DNA of 44,982 nt, taken from assembly GCF_003148885.1 (NCBI RefSeq), contig NZ_QGHD01000021.1, positions 1 through 44,982 of the forward strand. Reading direction: 5' to 3'. Below the pieces are notes generated by a model. It was not told the origin of the DNA, made no database searches, and saw nothing but the letters and a program-made list of their open reading frames with translations. The first letter of the stretch is position 1, and each line of letters opens with the position of its first letter. This DNA comes from Hallerella porci. GTDB lineage: Bacteria > Fibrobacterota > Fibrobacteria > Fibrobacterales > Fibrobacteraceae. Shown one piece after another: positions 26,945 to 35,095 of this stretch. The position numbers and the translations under genes were made by a program.

Positions 26945-27049
26945 TATTCATTTGGACAACGTTGCGAAAAGACTTTTTTAATTAGAAGTGAGTACGCACG
27001 GCGGCGCCGTGCCATTCCATTCCTAACTCGCTTCTAACGAAGGATGCGA
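26945..27049. repeat. GC hairpin and repeat words downstream of the Rpn gene
   Basis: CACGGC-GGC-GCCGTG (26997-27011) is flanked by TTAGAAGTGAGTACG and TTCCTAACTCGCTTCTAACG. The 13-base core CACGGCGGCGCCG also occurs at 24944-24956, on the far side of the same accessory segment. Confidence 0.5.
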
Positions 27050-28306
27050 TTAAATTGAAAAATGATATTCTAAGCCGAGTTGGATGAAGCAGTCGATGGT
27101 GGAGCCTCCGATTTCGGTGGGCTCGGAAACGGCATCGGGAGAAGGTTCTTTGTCGAGAAGGCGGCCGCGGCCTGCGATTCCTGCGCGGAGGTCGATGCCG
27201 TAATGGTCGTAGAGAATGGTGCGTGCGCCGAGAGAAACGACAGCTCCTTTGTAGAAATTGCTGAATTCAAAGCGGGATTTATACGCGCCCGAAGGCTTGC
27301 GCCCGCTTTTTGTCGCAATCGATTCTGAGAAGAAACTGTATAAGAATCCCACTTCGGCGTGTGGCACCAAGACGACATTTTTATGCAGCGGAAAACGGTG
27401 CGAAAGGACTAAACTCAATCCGATTTCGAAACGGTAAAATTTCCAGTAATCCAATTCGTTATAAATCGTATCGCGGTCATCGGTTTTCGCATCGTGTTCC
27501 GAAAAACGGAAGAAAATTTCCGTCCCGATGAAATCAAACCATAAACCGCCGACATAAACATTTAACACAGGCGAAGCGTCGTCGATAAAATTCCACGCCG
27601 AAAGAGAATCTTGCGTATTGCGATAATTCTTGATTTCGCTTTTGAGTTTGCGACGATACCACGAATGCGGCGTAAACGGAACGCGGGCTTGCGTATAACC
27701 GCCAGCGATTCCTGCCCACGCACGGAATTTCGGCATCTCGGAATAATATTCGTTGGGTTCTACTGCTTTCTTTTGCCGTTCTTCTTTGGTTAAACGCCGA
27801 TTGGTGCTGCCTTCGAAGAACATTTCGGCAATCGCATCGCCGAGGGCAATTTTGTCCGCGGTGTAGGGGAGGGAGCCTGCGACTTTCGGCTGGTAACTGC
27901 TTTCGTCAAATAAAGCCAAGGTAATGGTATTGCCGTTTTTGCAAATAAAAAGAAGATATTTATCTTCGAGCGCTGCGATTTTTTTCTGCGCTTCGGGATT
28001 TCGAATTTTCAAAAGTTCTGCGGGGACGCCTGGCTCTAAATTATTCCGAAGCCAAGACGCATAAAGCGCCATACTCGAATCGCGTTCTAATTCGCCGGCG
28101 ACGCGGACGGATGGACTTCCGATACCGCTATTGGTGCGCTTTAACGAAAGCGCAAATTCTTTCGGGTCTAACGCCGAAACGGAATCGGGCGACCAGAGAA
28201 GAATTTCGGGATCTTGCCACAGCACAAAAGAACTGCGAAAAAAAATTTCTTCGGCAAAGAGTTGAGCCGCTGCAATCAAAAGAAGAAAAAGGCCGAGGAG
28301 TTTCAT
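27050..28306 (-). CDS. Exported protein of unknown function, possible outer-membrane barrel
   Basis: A 418-aa protein with a signal peptide (residues 1-18, LLGLFLLLIAAAQLFA). The first half is a soluble domain (about 20-190). The second half, from GIAGGYTQARVPF onward, has alternating beta-strand-like stretches (NVYVGGLWFDFIGTEIFFRF, GLSLVLSHRFPL) and ends in GLEYHFSI, typical of an outer-membrane beta-barrel although the last residue is Ile. Its start overlaps the stop of the upstream lipoprotein by four bases (ATGA), so the two form one unit with pyrE. No enzyme motif is recognised. Confidence 0.7.
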   Translation of the reverse strand: MKLLGLFLLLIAAAQLFAEEIFFRSSFVLWQDPEILLWSPDSVSALDPKEFALSLKRTNSGIGSPSVRVAGELERDSSMALYASWLRNNLEPGVPAELLKIRNPEAQKKIAALEDKYLLFICKNGNTITLALFDESSYQPKVAGSLPYTADKIALGDAIAEMFFEGSTNRRLTKEERQKKAVEPNEYYSEMPKFRAWAGIAGGYTQARVPFTPHSWYRRKLKSEIKNYRNTQDSLSAWNFIDDASPVLNVYVGGLWFDFIGTEIFFRFSEHDAKTDDRDTIYNELDYWKFYRFEIGLSLVLSHRFPLHKNVVLVPHAEVGFLYSFFSESIATKSGRKPSGAYKSRFEFSNFYKGAVVSLGARTILYDHYGIDLRAGIAGRGRLLDKEPSPDAVSEPTEIGGSTIDCFIQLGLEYHFSI

Positions 28307-28989
28307 CGAATACCTCCGTCAATTCCTGCGATAAGAGAATCGGCGGCGAAGGCAGAAACTTTTGCAATGTCGCTCGCTTGAATTCCCGCGGAAATGTCGA
28401 GTGGAATTTCTGCAACGGCGCTGTAAAGAGCGCGCTGCTTTTCGTTATCCCACAATGTATACGCGAGAATTATCGTCAGATTTTCGGCGTTTTTCTTTTC
28501 GGCGGCTTCGTTTCCCGTGAGCGCGTAATCGTAGAATTCATCTTTCTTTAAATCCAATCCGAATGTGCATTCGTGAATTAAGAGAAGACGCTTCGGCGTA
28601 TTACCTGCGGGGTAAGAAAGCGGCTTTCCTTGAGCGGGGAAGTGCCCTTTGATGTAAATGCGTTCGTCGAGTTTCTGCGTTTCTTCGGGTAAATTGCTGT
28701 AAATGGAATCGGGCCAAAGAACGAGTTTGGGGTAGCGCAGGCTTTGAATTTCGCCCGCAAAAGATTCTTCAATTTGCTTTCCGAGAATGGGGTAAACCGA
28801 ATCGCGTGGAATCCCGAGACGCTTGGCGAACCATTTATCGCGGGATACGACGACGGTATTATGCAAACCGAGCATTGCGATTTCATCGTTTGCGCTCGGC
28901 GTTTCTCGGTAATAGGGATGACTTGCGCTCCATTGCTTTCCCGAACATGCGATGAGTGCAAGCGTTAAAAGCAGAAGCGCAAATTTCAT
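28303..28989 (-). CDS. Lipoprotein of unknown function
   Basis: A 228-aa predicted lipoprotein. The start at 28989 shares its A with the pyrE stop (TAATG) and directly begins a signal peptide MKFALLLLTLALIAC with lipobox LIAC (Cys15). The mature protein has a mixed alpha/beta look, including a PKLVLWPDSIYSNLPEET segment and a hydrophobic strand NLTIILAYTLWD. It resembles small periplasm-facing lipoproteins that could assist the adjacent barrel-like protein, but I recognise no family. It is sandwiched between pyrE and the barrel-like gene, overlapping both. Confidence 0.72.
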   Translation of the reverse strand: MKFALLLLTLALIACSGKQWSASHPYYRETPSANDEIAMLGLHNTVVVSRDKWFAKRLGIPRDSVYPILGKQIEESFAGEIQSLRYPKLVLWPDSIYSNLPEETQKLDERIYIKGHFPAQGKPLSYPAGNTPKRLLLIHECTFGLDLKKDEFYDYALTGNEAAEKKNAENLTIILAYTLWDNEKQRALYSAVAEIPLDISAGIQASDIAKVSAFAADSLIAGIDGGIR

Positions 28990-29657
28990 TACACACCCCA
29001 TTCCTTGCGGTAGGCGCGGACTCGGTCCAAAATGTCTTCGGGCGCACCGATTTTTTTGCGATTTTCATCGCTTTCGAGGAAGGCGATAATATCGTCGATG
29101 TTAATAATCGAATGCGCTTCAATTCCGTAGTTTTCTTGGACGGTTTCTAATGCGGACTTTCCGTTTTCCAAACGTTCGCGGCGATCGACTGAAATCAGAA
29201 GGCCTTTGATGTGAGCGTTCGGGAAATTCTTCATCGTTTGCATCGTTTCGTTGACGGAAGTGCCCGCGGTAATCACGTCTTCGATGATGACGACATCGCG
29301 ACTTTCTTTATAAGTATCACCGACTAAATTACCGCCTTCGCCGTGATCTTTTGCTTCTTTGCGGTTGTAGGTAAAGCTCAAATCGATGCCGTGCTTTTCG
29401 GCAAGGGCAATCGCTGTCGCTGCGCAAAGAGGAATTCCTTTGTAAGCGGGTCCAAATAAATTGGTCGCTTTGCCTTGGAAATGTTCCACGTAAGCTTGGG
29501 CGTAAAATTCCGAAAGGCGTGCGAGTGCTTTTCCGGTGCGGAATTCTCCGGTGTTAATGAAATACGGAGTATGGCGTCCGCTCTTGGTAACGAATGCGCC
29601 AAATTTCAAAGCTCCCGTTTGAACGAGAAAATGCACAAATTCATCTTTCTGAATCAT
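28989..29657 (-). CDS. pyrE: Orotate phosphoribosyltransferase
   Basis: A 222-aa enzyme converting orotate and PRPP to orotidine monophosphate in pyrimidine synthesis. The start at 29657 (MIQKDEFVHFL) is chosen because it follows the upstream stop by one base and a GGAGG sits 11 bases before it; a longer reading from 29720 would overlap the membrane-protein gene. The PRPP-binding loop VVIIEDVITAGTSVNET and the GPAYKGIPL and EGGNLVG segments are intact. It is the fourth gene of an apparent five-gene minus-strand run (purU to barrel protein). Confidence 0.94.
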   Translation of the reverse strand: MIQKDEFVHFLVQTGALKFGAFVTKSGRHTPYFINTGEFRTGKALARLSEFYAQAYVEHFQGKATNLFGPAYKGIPLCAATAIALAEKHGIDLSFTYNRKEAKDHGEGGNLVGDTYKESRDVVIIEDVITAGTSVNETMQTMKNFPNAHIKGLLISVDRRERLENGKSALETVQENYGIEAHSIINIDDIIAFLESDENRKKIGAPEDILDRVRAYRKEWGV

Positions 29658-29658
29658 C

Positions 29659-30156
29659 TTAGTTTGAACCTCCGCAAAGGAGCGCAAAAATCGTTCCCCA
29701 GATTTTAACACTTGTGGCAACGGTAATCACCGTCAAAATAAAGGTGAGAATGACGCAAAGTCCAATGTACCAGAAGAAAGATTTTTTGAAACCTTTAATC
29801 TTGAGTTTGAACAAAAGCCAAATAATCACCGAGAGAAGTGCGCCAAACATCCAAGCGACAGGCGCCGAAATCGCAGCGACTAAACTCACCAAATAGACGA
29901 GGGTAATTCCCGGAATGAAAAAGAAAACAATCGAAAGAACGGTGAGCAAAATAAAGCCCACGAAGAATGAAATGCCGCGGTCTTTTTTGACGACGACTTG
30001 CGGCTGCGTTTCTTTTGGCGGCTCTTTTTGGTCTGCGGGCTTTTCTTCTTTTTTCGGTTCTTCGCCCGAAGCATTGATCACTTCGACTTCGGGAACTGCG
30101 GGCGCAGGAGTTGTCGAAATGATTTCTGCATCTTGAATTTTATTTTCTTCTGCCAT
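29659..30156 (-). CDS. Small membrane protein with acidic/Pro-rich N-terminus
   Basis: A 165-aa protein. Residues 1-58 are Pro/Glu/Lys-rich and probably disordered (PKKEEKPADQKEPPKETQP). Three hydrophobic helices follow (about 62-85, 86-115 and 125-155), with a short GGSN end. It has no recognisable family. It lies eight bases after the purU stop and one base before pyrE, so it is most likely in the same transcript. Confidence 0.7.
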   Translation of the reverse strand: MAEENKIQDAEIISTTPAPAVPEVEVINASGEEPKKEEKPADQKEPPKETQPQVVVKKDRGISFFVGFILLTVLSIVFFFIPGITLVYLVSLVAAISAPVAWMFGALLSVIIWLLFKLKIKGFKKSFFWYIGLCVILTFILTVITVATSVKIWGTIFALLCGGSN

Positions 30157-30164
30157 AGGAATCC

Positions 30165-31010
30165 TTACAAGATAAAGGTGCGTCCTTCGTAAACGAATAC
30201 GCGATGTTCTAGCCAGAGTTTTACTGCGGTCGAAAGAGTGCGCTTTTCGATGTCTTTTCCGAGTTCCACCAATTCATCGATGGATGCGGTTTCGGGAACG
30301 CGCTGCACATCTTGGCAAATAATTGGACCTTGATCCAAATCTTCGGTCGCAAAGTGTGCGGTTGCCCCGATGATTTTCACGCCTTTATGCCAAGCTTGAT
30401 GGTAGGGTTTTGCGCCTTTAAACGCCGGCAAGAATCCGTGGTGAATGTTCACGACTTTATACTTAAATTCTTCGGTAAACGCTGCCGAAAGAATTTGCAT
30501 ATAGCGGGCGAGAATAATGCCGTCCGTTTTCGTTTCTTGAATGATTTCGCGGAAACGATTTTCGGAAACGGATTTTTCTTGCGTGCTCGGCACATAGTAA
30601 AATGGAACGCCGAAAGTTCCACCAACTGGCCCGAGTTCGGTGTGATTGCTCACAATGCAGCTAAATTCGCAAGGAAGATCGCCGTCGCGGTGTTTTAACA
30701 ATAAATCGTAAAGACAGTGATCGGTCTTCGAAACGAAAATAGCGAGACGTTTCACTTTCGTCGTATCGTGAAGCTTCCAAGTGAGCGAAAGATGCGGACC
30801 GATGGATTCTAAATGCCTTGAAACTTCTTCGGCAGCTTCCGGTTCACATTCAAAAACCGCTCGCAGAAAGAATGTGCCAATATCTTTGGCGGTGTGTTGA
30901 GTCAAGTCGATGATATTTGCGCCCGCTTTGGCGAGGACTTGAGTGGTTCCAGCGATAAGCCCTTTTTGGTCAGGGCAGTGAATTTGCAAAATATAACGGG
31001 TAATAGCCAT
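30165..31010 (-). CDS. purU: Formyltetrahydrofolate deformylase
   Basis: A 281-aa enzyme that hydrolyses 10-formyl-THF to formate and THF, balancing one-carbon pools and feeding formate to PurT. An N-terminal ACT domain (about 1-80; ILQIHCPDQKGLIAG) is followed by a formyl-transferase-like catalytic domain. The active-site pattern is present: NIHHGFLPAFKGAKPYHQA (Asn-His) and ATEDLDQGPII (Asp). The length equals typical PurU. It heads the run purU - membrane protein - pyrE - lipoprotein - barrel-like protein. In the upstream gap, AT-rich repeat words separate it from the GGDEF gene. Confidence 0.93.
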   Translation of the reverse strand: MAITRYILQIHCPDQKGLIAGTTQVLAKAGANIIDLTQHTAKDIGTFFLRAVFECEPEAAEEVSRHLESIGPHLSLTWKLHDTTKVKRLAIFVSKTDHCLYDLLLKHRDGDLPCEFSCIVSNHTELGPVGGTFGVPFYYVPSTQEKSVSENRFREIIQETKTDGIILARYMQILSAAFTEEFKYKVVNIHHGFLPAFKGAKPYHQAWHKGVKIIGATAHFATEDLDQGPIICQDVQRVPETASIDELVELGKDIEKRTLSTAVKLWLEHRVFVYEGRTFIL

Positions 31011-31064
31011 AAACTAAATATAGAAAAGCGAGATAAATTAGAAAGTAGGAATTAGGAGTAACTT

Positions 31065-31973
31065 CTAATTTTCCGCAGCGCAGACTTTGTTTCTTCCGCT
31101 TTCTTTGGCGGCGTAAAGCGCTTTATCGGCGGCTGCGATCATCGATTCGATCGTCGGAATATCTTTGCCTTTGAAACTAGAAACGCCGAGGGAAATGGTA
31201 ACCGGAATTTCTTTGTCTTCAAATGAAAAATGATAATTTTCCACCGCTTTGCGCAAACGTTCTGCGCTTTTCATCGCATCGGCTTTCGTCATTTCGGGAA
31301 GTAAAAACACAAATTCTTCACCGCCGTAACGAGCGAAGAGATCGCTTTCGCGTTTGTTCCGCTTAAAAATTTGCGCGATGCCTTTTAAAATCATATCGCC
31401 CGCTTGATGCCCAAACGTATCGTTGACTTTTTTGAAATGATCCACGTCGCACATAATGGCATGCATCATAAAATTTTTGCGGCGGGCTGCTGCTAATTCG
31501 CCGACAGAACGATCCATAAAAGTGCGGCGGTTGGGCGCTCGGGGCAGCGGGTCTGTCGTCGCCGCTTCAAAAAGTTCGCGGCCAAAAGCTTCTTCGCTCG
31601 GGTCTTTAAAATCGATTTTTAAAACCATCTTCCCGATTTGCAAGCGATTTTCAGAATTGATTGTCTTCGGGTGATTTGTAATCGCTGCGCCATCGACGAA
31701 AGTTCCATTCAAAGAATCTAAATCGCGAATGGTCATGCGGTTTCCGTCCCAAGCGAGCTCACAATGTTTCCGCGAAATCATTTCATCGTCAAGGCGAATA
31801 TCGGCTTCGGTACCGCGCCCGAGAACGGTTTTTCCGCGGGTCAAGGGAATTTGCTGAAACGCTGTCTGCGGATACAGAACAATCAAGTGCGGATGCGATT
31901 CTGCTGCAGGCATCGGACGCGTAAGTCCATTTGCCGCAATCGTTTTGTCCAAATTAAAATCGATAGAAGACAT
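31065..31973 (-). CDS. FHA-domain diguanylate cyclase (GGDEF)
   Basis: A 302-aa cytoplasmic protein. The ATG at 31973 is preferred over an in-frame TTG nine bases upstream. An FHA domain occupies about 27-120 (VLGRGTEADIRLDD, MISRKHCEL, DLDSLNGTFVDG), which binds phosphothreonine peptides. The GGDEF domain (about 140-300) has GGEEF at 217-221 and the inhibitory I-site RESD (208-211). The enzyme should make cyclic di-GMP from two GTP, probably controlled by a protein phosphorylation signal through the FHA domain. No kinase gene is adjacent. It is on the same strand as the sigma-factor gene upstream, with a terminator between. Confidence 0.9.
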   Translation of the reverse strand: MSSIDFNLDKTIAANGLTRPMPAAESHPHLIVLYPQTAFQQIPLTRGKTVLGRGTEADIRLDDEMISRKHCELAWDGNRMTIRDLDSLNGTFVDGAAITNHPKTINSENRLQIGKMVLKIDFKDPSEEAFGRELFEAATTDPLPRAPNRRTFMDRSVGELAAARRKNFMMHAIMCDVDHFKKVNDTFGHQAGDMILKGIAQIFKRNKRESDLFARYGGEEFVFLLPEMTKADAMKSAERLRKAVENYHFSFEDKEIPVTISLGVSSFKGKDIPTIESMIAAADKALYAAKESGRNKVCAAEN

Positions 31974-32001
31974 TTTGTTCAAAAATAAAATTTTTTGGCC
32001 G

Positions 32002-32034
32002 AAAAAACGAAACGCATCGCCAAAGCGATGCGTT
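32002..32034 (-). terminator. Terminator after the sigma-factor gene
   Basis: A 10-bp perfect stem (AACGCATCGC at 32011-32020 with GCGATGCGTT at 32025-32034) is followed on the minus strand by TTCGTTTTTTC. It lies 33 bases past the stop codon of the sigma-factor gene. Confidence 0.8.
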
Positions 32035-32066
32035 ATGGGGAATTCAAAAAGTTCTGCTCAGCGGGA

Positions 32067-32882
32067 TTAGGTTTTGTTAATCGCCGCCAAGAAAGCGTCT
32101 TTCTTTTCTTGCAAAAATTCGCGGCTGTTGTATTTGCGAATGCGGCGAAGAGCTTGGTCGCGCAACTGGCGAACGCGTTCGTGGGAAATATTCATCGATT
32201 CGCCCACTTCGCGGAGAGTTTGCGGCGCTTCCAAATTGATACCGAAAATGCCTTCGATAACTTTTGCTTCGCGTTCGGGAAGCTGTTCCATCAATTCTTT
32301 GGAAAGATTTTCCACGCTTTGAATTTCGGAATCCGATTCGGGGTTAATCGCATGTCCGTCAGCGAGTACTTCGCCGTAAGTCGCCTTAGAATCGGTTTTG
32401 AGCGGGCTATCAAAAGAAACGCCGCGTTGACCGATTTGAATGAGTTCACGGATATCTTCGCTGATTTCTTTACCGCGGGATTGTTCGTGTAACGCTTTGC
32501 GCACGCGTAAATGCTGGTTCGCCGGTAAACGAATGAGGTTACCTTGTTCGTTAATGGCGCGGGTAATGTAAGCTTTAATCCACCACACACCGTAACTGAT
32601 GAATTTTAGGCCGCGGGTATGTTCAAAGCTTTCGATGGCGCGGACAAGTCCCATAGCGCCTTCGCTCACCAAATCCGGCAGAGGAATCGGGCAGCCGCGA
32701 TATTGAATCGCCACTTTCAACACAAAACGCATATTCGCCGAAATCAATCTTTGCCGAGCAATTTTATCGCCTTCTTTTGCTTTCTGAAAGAGAATTTGTT
32801 CCTCATCGCGAGAAAGCGGGGCAGTCTTACGAATGTCGTCTAAGTAGCGTTTCAGCGTCACATCAGTTGAATCAATATGCAT
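32067..32882 (-). CDS. RNA polymerase sigma factor, RpoD (sigma-70) family
   Basis: A 271-aa sigma factor, started at the ATG at 32882 with AAGGA six bases before it (a longer reading to 32960 has no such site). Regions: 1.2 (TLKRYLDDIRKTAPLSRDEEQIL), 2 (ANMRFVLKVAIQYRG, LVSEGAMGLVRAIESFEHTRG, KFISYGVWWIKAYITRAI), 3 (about 130-190) and 4.2 helix-turn-helix (LREVGESMNISHERVRQLRDQALRRIRKY). The lack of a long region 1.1 resembles the short primary sigma factors of Bacteroidota and Fibrobacterota or RpoS-type alternative factors; I cannot decide between primary and alternative. Confidence 0.9.
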   Translation of the reverse strand: MHIDSTDVTLKRYLDDIRKTAPLSRDEEQILFQKAKEGDKIARQRLISANMRFVLKVAIQYRGCPIPLPDLVSEGAMGLVRAIESFEHTRGLKFISYGVWWIKAYITRAINEQGNLIRLPANQHLRVRKALHEQSRGKEISEDIRELIQIGQRGVSFDSPLKTDSKATYGEVLADGHAINPESDSEIQSVENLSKELMEQLPEREAKVIEGIFGINLEAPQTLREVGESMNISHERVRQLRDQALRRIRKYNSREFLQEKKDAFLAAINKT

Positions 32883-32960
32883 TTCGAATCCTTTTCCTAT
32901 GAACTTAAATATCGCTTTTTTTAGAGCAAGGAGTGTGCCAAAAGTGTAAAATTTTTTCAA

Positions 32961-33318
32961 ATTATCCTACGATTGCGCTTTTTTATCAAATTTTTGGCTT
33001 TTTAAAATAATTGGCTCCTTTCACATGCGAAATTCCTCGCATTTCTGTCGCTCGAAAAACGAAAATGTTTTGTTTTATAGTCTAAATTTTATTACGGATT
33101 AAATTTGTTGTCATAAAATGATTACAAATAATGAATGAATTTCAATTCCTCATCATTAAACTTTGCTCGTGGATTTTTCCTCACGATGAATTTCGGAAAG
33201 CCGCAGACGATAAACATCGCCAAAAAATGGCGGCTTCGCCGCAAATAAAAGCGCAAAAAAAAGCGCGGCAAAAAAATAGCGCGCTAAGAAAGCGCGCCGA
33301 AATCTTTATCAAATTTTG
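32961..33318. other. Intergenic region with a doubtful small ORF
   Basis: The region upstream of the sigma factor is AT-rich and probably holds its promoter (about 32940-33110). A 63-codon plus-strand reading frame (33131-33322) starts with a hydrophobic stretch (FQFLIIKLCSWIFP) and continues as a Lys/Ala/Arg-rich tail. It lacks a ribosome binding site, ends inside the stop of the convergent lipoprotein gene, and covers a GCGGC-TTC-GCCGC hairpin near 33230-33242. I do not accept it as a gene without homologues. Confidence 0.35.
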
Positions 33319-33738
33319 TTAGTCTATTAACGTCGCTGTTTTGCCGTCGCAGCGAGCTTTGAACGTGCAATTCTTCGATTTGTTTAAAGGGAGCGGTTCT
33401 TTTTCCATATCCAAAATTTCGTGGATCGAAGCGCTTTGCCCGCGGAATTCGAGAACGGATTTGCCGTCGACTAAAATGCCGAAATATTGCACATTATATT
33501 TTTGCGCACTTTCTTCGCATTCGCGGAGATTTTTGGATTCCATTAAGGCGCGCGTCATCGAAATCAGGCAAGTTTCTTCGAACGAAGAATCGACTGTTGC
33601 AGGCTTGTAAGAACTGTCAATTGCCGCTAAATCGCCTTGATATTCAAACCAATTTAAAGAAAGCGGAACAAATTCCGGATTGTTTTTCGCGCATCCGAAA
33701 AAGAGTGCTAACGCAAAAAGAAAAATCCACTTTTTCAT
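33319..33738 (-). CDS. Small lipoprotein of unknown function
   Basis: A 139-aa predicted lipoprotein. Its start at 33738 gives the signal peptide KKWIFLFALALFFGC with lipobox LFFGC (Cys17). The mature part carries four further cysteines (in ETCLIS, LRECEES, KNCTF and ARCDG), which could form two disulfides. No family is recognised. It is 16 bases downstream of the membrane GGDEF gene, so the two are probably co-transcribed; a sensory partnership in the periplasm is possible but only positional. Confidence 0.7.
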   Translation of the reverse strand: MKKWIFLFALALFFGCAKNNPEFVPLSLNWFEYQGDLAAIDSSYKPATVDSSFEETCLISMTRALMESKNLRECEESAQKYNVQYFGILVDGKSVLEFRGQSASIHEILDMEKEPLPLNKSKNCTFKARCDGKTATLID

Positions 33739-33754
33739 CTTGGTTCTCGCAGAA

Positions 33755-35077
33755 TTAAACTTTCTTAATCGCAGCGGTGACGCTGTTGCGCCCATTGCGC
33801 TTTGAACTATAAAGCGCTTTATCCAAACGTTCAAAGACCGATTTCGGATCTTCACCCGGAGCCATTTCGGCAACGCCAAAGGAACAAGTCACTTGTTGTT
33901 GCGAAATTAACTGCGTGTTTTCCACATTTGTGCGGAGCTTTTCAGCGAGATGTTGCGCATTTTGAAGCGGCGTGTCGCTGCAAAGGATGACGAATTCTTC
34001 ACCGCCCCAACGGACGAGTGCATCGGTTGTACGAATGCGACTGCGGATAAGCTTGGTGAGATTCACGAGAACTTCGTCGCCGACGCTATGTCCCCAAGTA
34101 TCGTTGACTTTCTTAAAGAAGTCAATGTCGAGCATGATGAACGAGAGTGCGCCGCCGCCATTGTTCAAATGTTCTTGTTCTTGAGTGAGAACGCTTGTAA
34201 AGCCTGCGCGGTTTAAGCAACCGGTTAATGCATCTTCTTTGCTCGCTTTTTCGTAGTCGGATTTTTCCACTTCCAAGACGACCAAGTTGTGCTCTAATTC
34301 TTCGCGGCGTTTCCGTTCCACATTGCGTTGAATGCTGTAATCGCGGAGACGAAGCATTAAGTAGAAGAAGAAGGTGATAAACCAAAGGGCGATGAGCGCA
34401 AACATCAACTTTTCGGCGGAAATGAGTTTTCCTTTGAAAGAAATTCCCATAATTTCCAAAGTGCCGTAGCCGAGAGGCGCATTTGTCCCCGTTTGAATTT
34501 CGATGAGAGGAATGTTGGAAAAATCAACGCGGGCACGGTGTGCGTTCACATTATTTTGCGAAACCCACCAACCGGCAACGCGGAATTCTTGCGGGACAAA
34601 AACCGCAGGGCTCGTTTCTTCGAGCGGGAAAAATTCAATTTCGTTAAATTTGAGAGTGCTTTGTTCGCCGAGTTTTGAAATCGAATCGTCCCAAGCGCGC
34701 AAGTAAAGGCGAACAGAACCTTCGCCGCGGGGCTTTACCCAAACATAAATGCTGTCGTAGTGAGAAAGATCTTTGCCGCGGCTTTTTCCGTCACCCAAGT
34801 AAATTTGCAAATTGACGTAGGGATACGGATAACCTTCGCGGAGCTCGTAATCCATAATCAAGGATGAATCGGTCCGAGAAATTTCCAAAATGGAATTTCC
34901 GCCGTCCACGGAATCCGTTTGCGCGACAATATAGGGATACGTTGCTGGCGAAATCGTGTAGATATCGTCCATCCCATACCGATACCATAAAAACCCGAGA
35001 ATCGTGACGGAGAGCAAGAATGCAATCATCAAATTCAAGCGGAATATGGACATCAATTTAATCCAAACATTTTTCAT
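33755..35077 (-). CDS. Membrane diguanylate cyclase with periplasmic sensor domain
   Basis: A 440-aa inner-membrane protein. Helix 1 (about 12-32) and helix 2 (about 223-243) bracket a periplasmic beta-rich domain (about 35-220) whose pattern (YPYPYVNLQIYLG, YDSIYVWVKPRGEGSVRLYLRAW, LIEIQTGTNAPLGYGTLEIMGISF) looks like a galactose-binding/CBM-type jelly roll. A short coiled coil (RKRREELEHNLVVLEVEK) leads to the GGDEF domain with GGEEF at 358-362 and I-site RTTD (349-352). It should make cyclic di-GMP in response to an extracellular ligand; a carbohydrate ligand is an inference from the fold-like pattern. Confidence 0.88.
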   Translation of the reverse strand: MKNVWIKLMSIFRLNLMIAFLLSVTILGFLWYRYGMDDIYTISPATYPYIVAQTDSVDGGNSILEISRTDSSLIMDYELREGYPYPYVNLQIYLGDGKSRGKDLSHYDSIYVWVKPRGEGSVRLYLRAWDDSISKLGEQSTLKFNEIEFFPLEETSPAVFVPQEFRVAGWWVSQNNVNAHRARVDFSNIPLIEIQTGTNAPLGYGTLEIMGISFKGKLISAEKLMFALIALWFITFFFYLMLRLRDYSIQRNVERKRREELEHNLVVLEVEKSDYEKASKEDALTGCLNRAGFTSVLTQEQEHLNNGGGALSFIMLDIDFFKKVNDTWGHSVGDEVLVNLTKLIRSRIRTTDALVRWGGEEFVILCSDTPLQNAQHLAEKLRTNVENTQLISQQQVTCSFGVAEMAPGEDPKSVFERLDKALYSSKRNGRNSVTAAIKKV

Positions 35078-35095
35078 ACTTTCCTGTAAAATACA

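Noticed and set aside
29658-29720. Extended pyrE N-terminus beginning at 29720
   Set aside because: It would overlap the membrane-protein gene by about 60 bases and adds residues not matching OPRTase. The ATG at 29657 has a GGAGG and a one-base gap to the upstream stop.
33131-33322. 63-codon plus-strand small protein
   Set aside because: No ribosome binding site, a low-complexity Lys/Ala/Arg tail over a hairpin, and a convergent overlap with a lipoprotein stop. Homologues would be needed to accept it.
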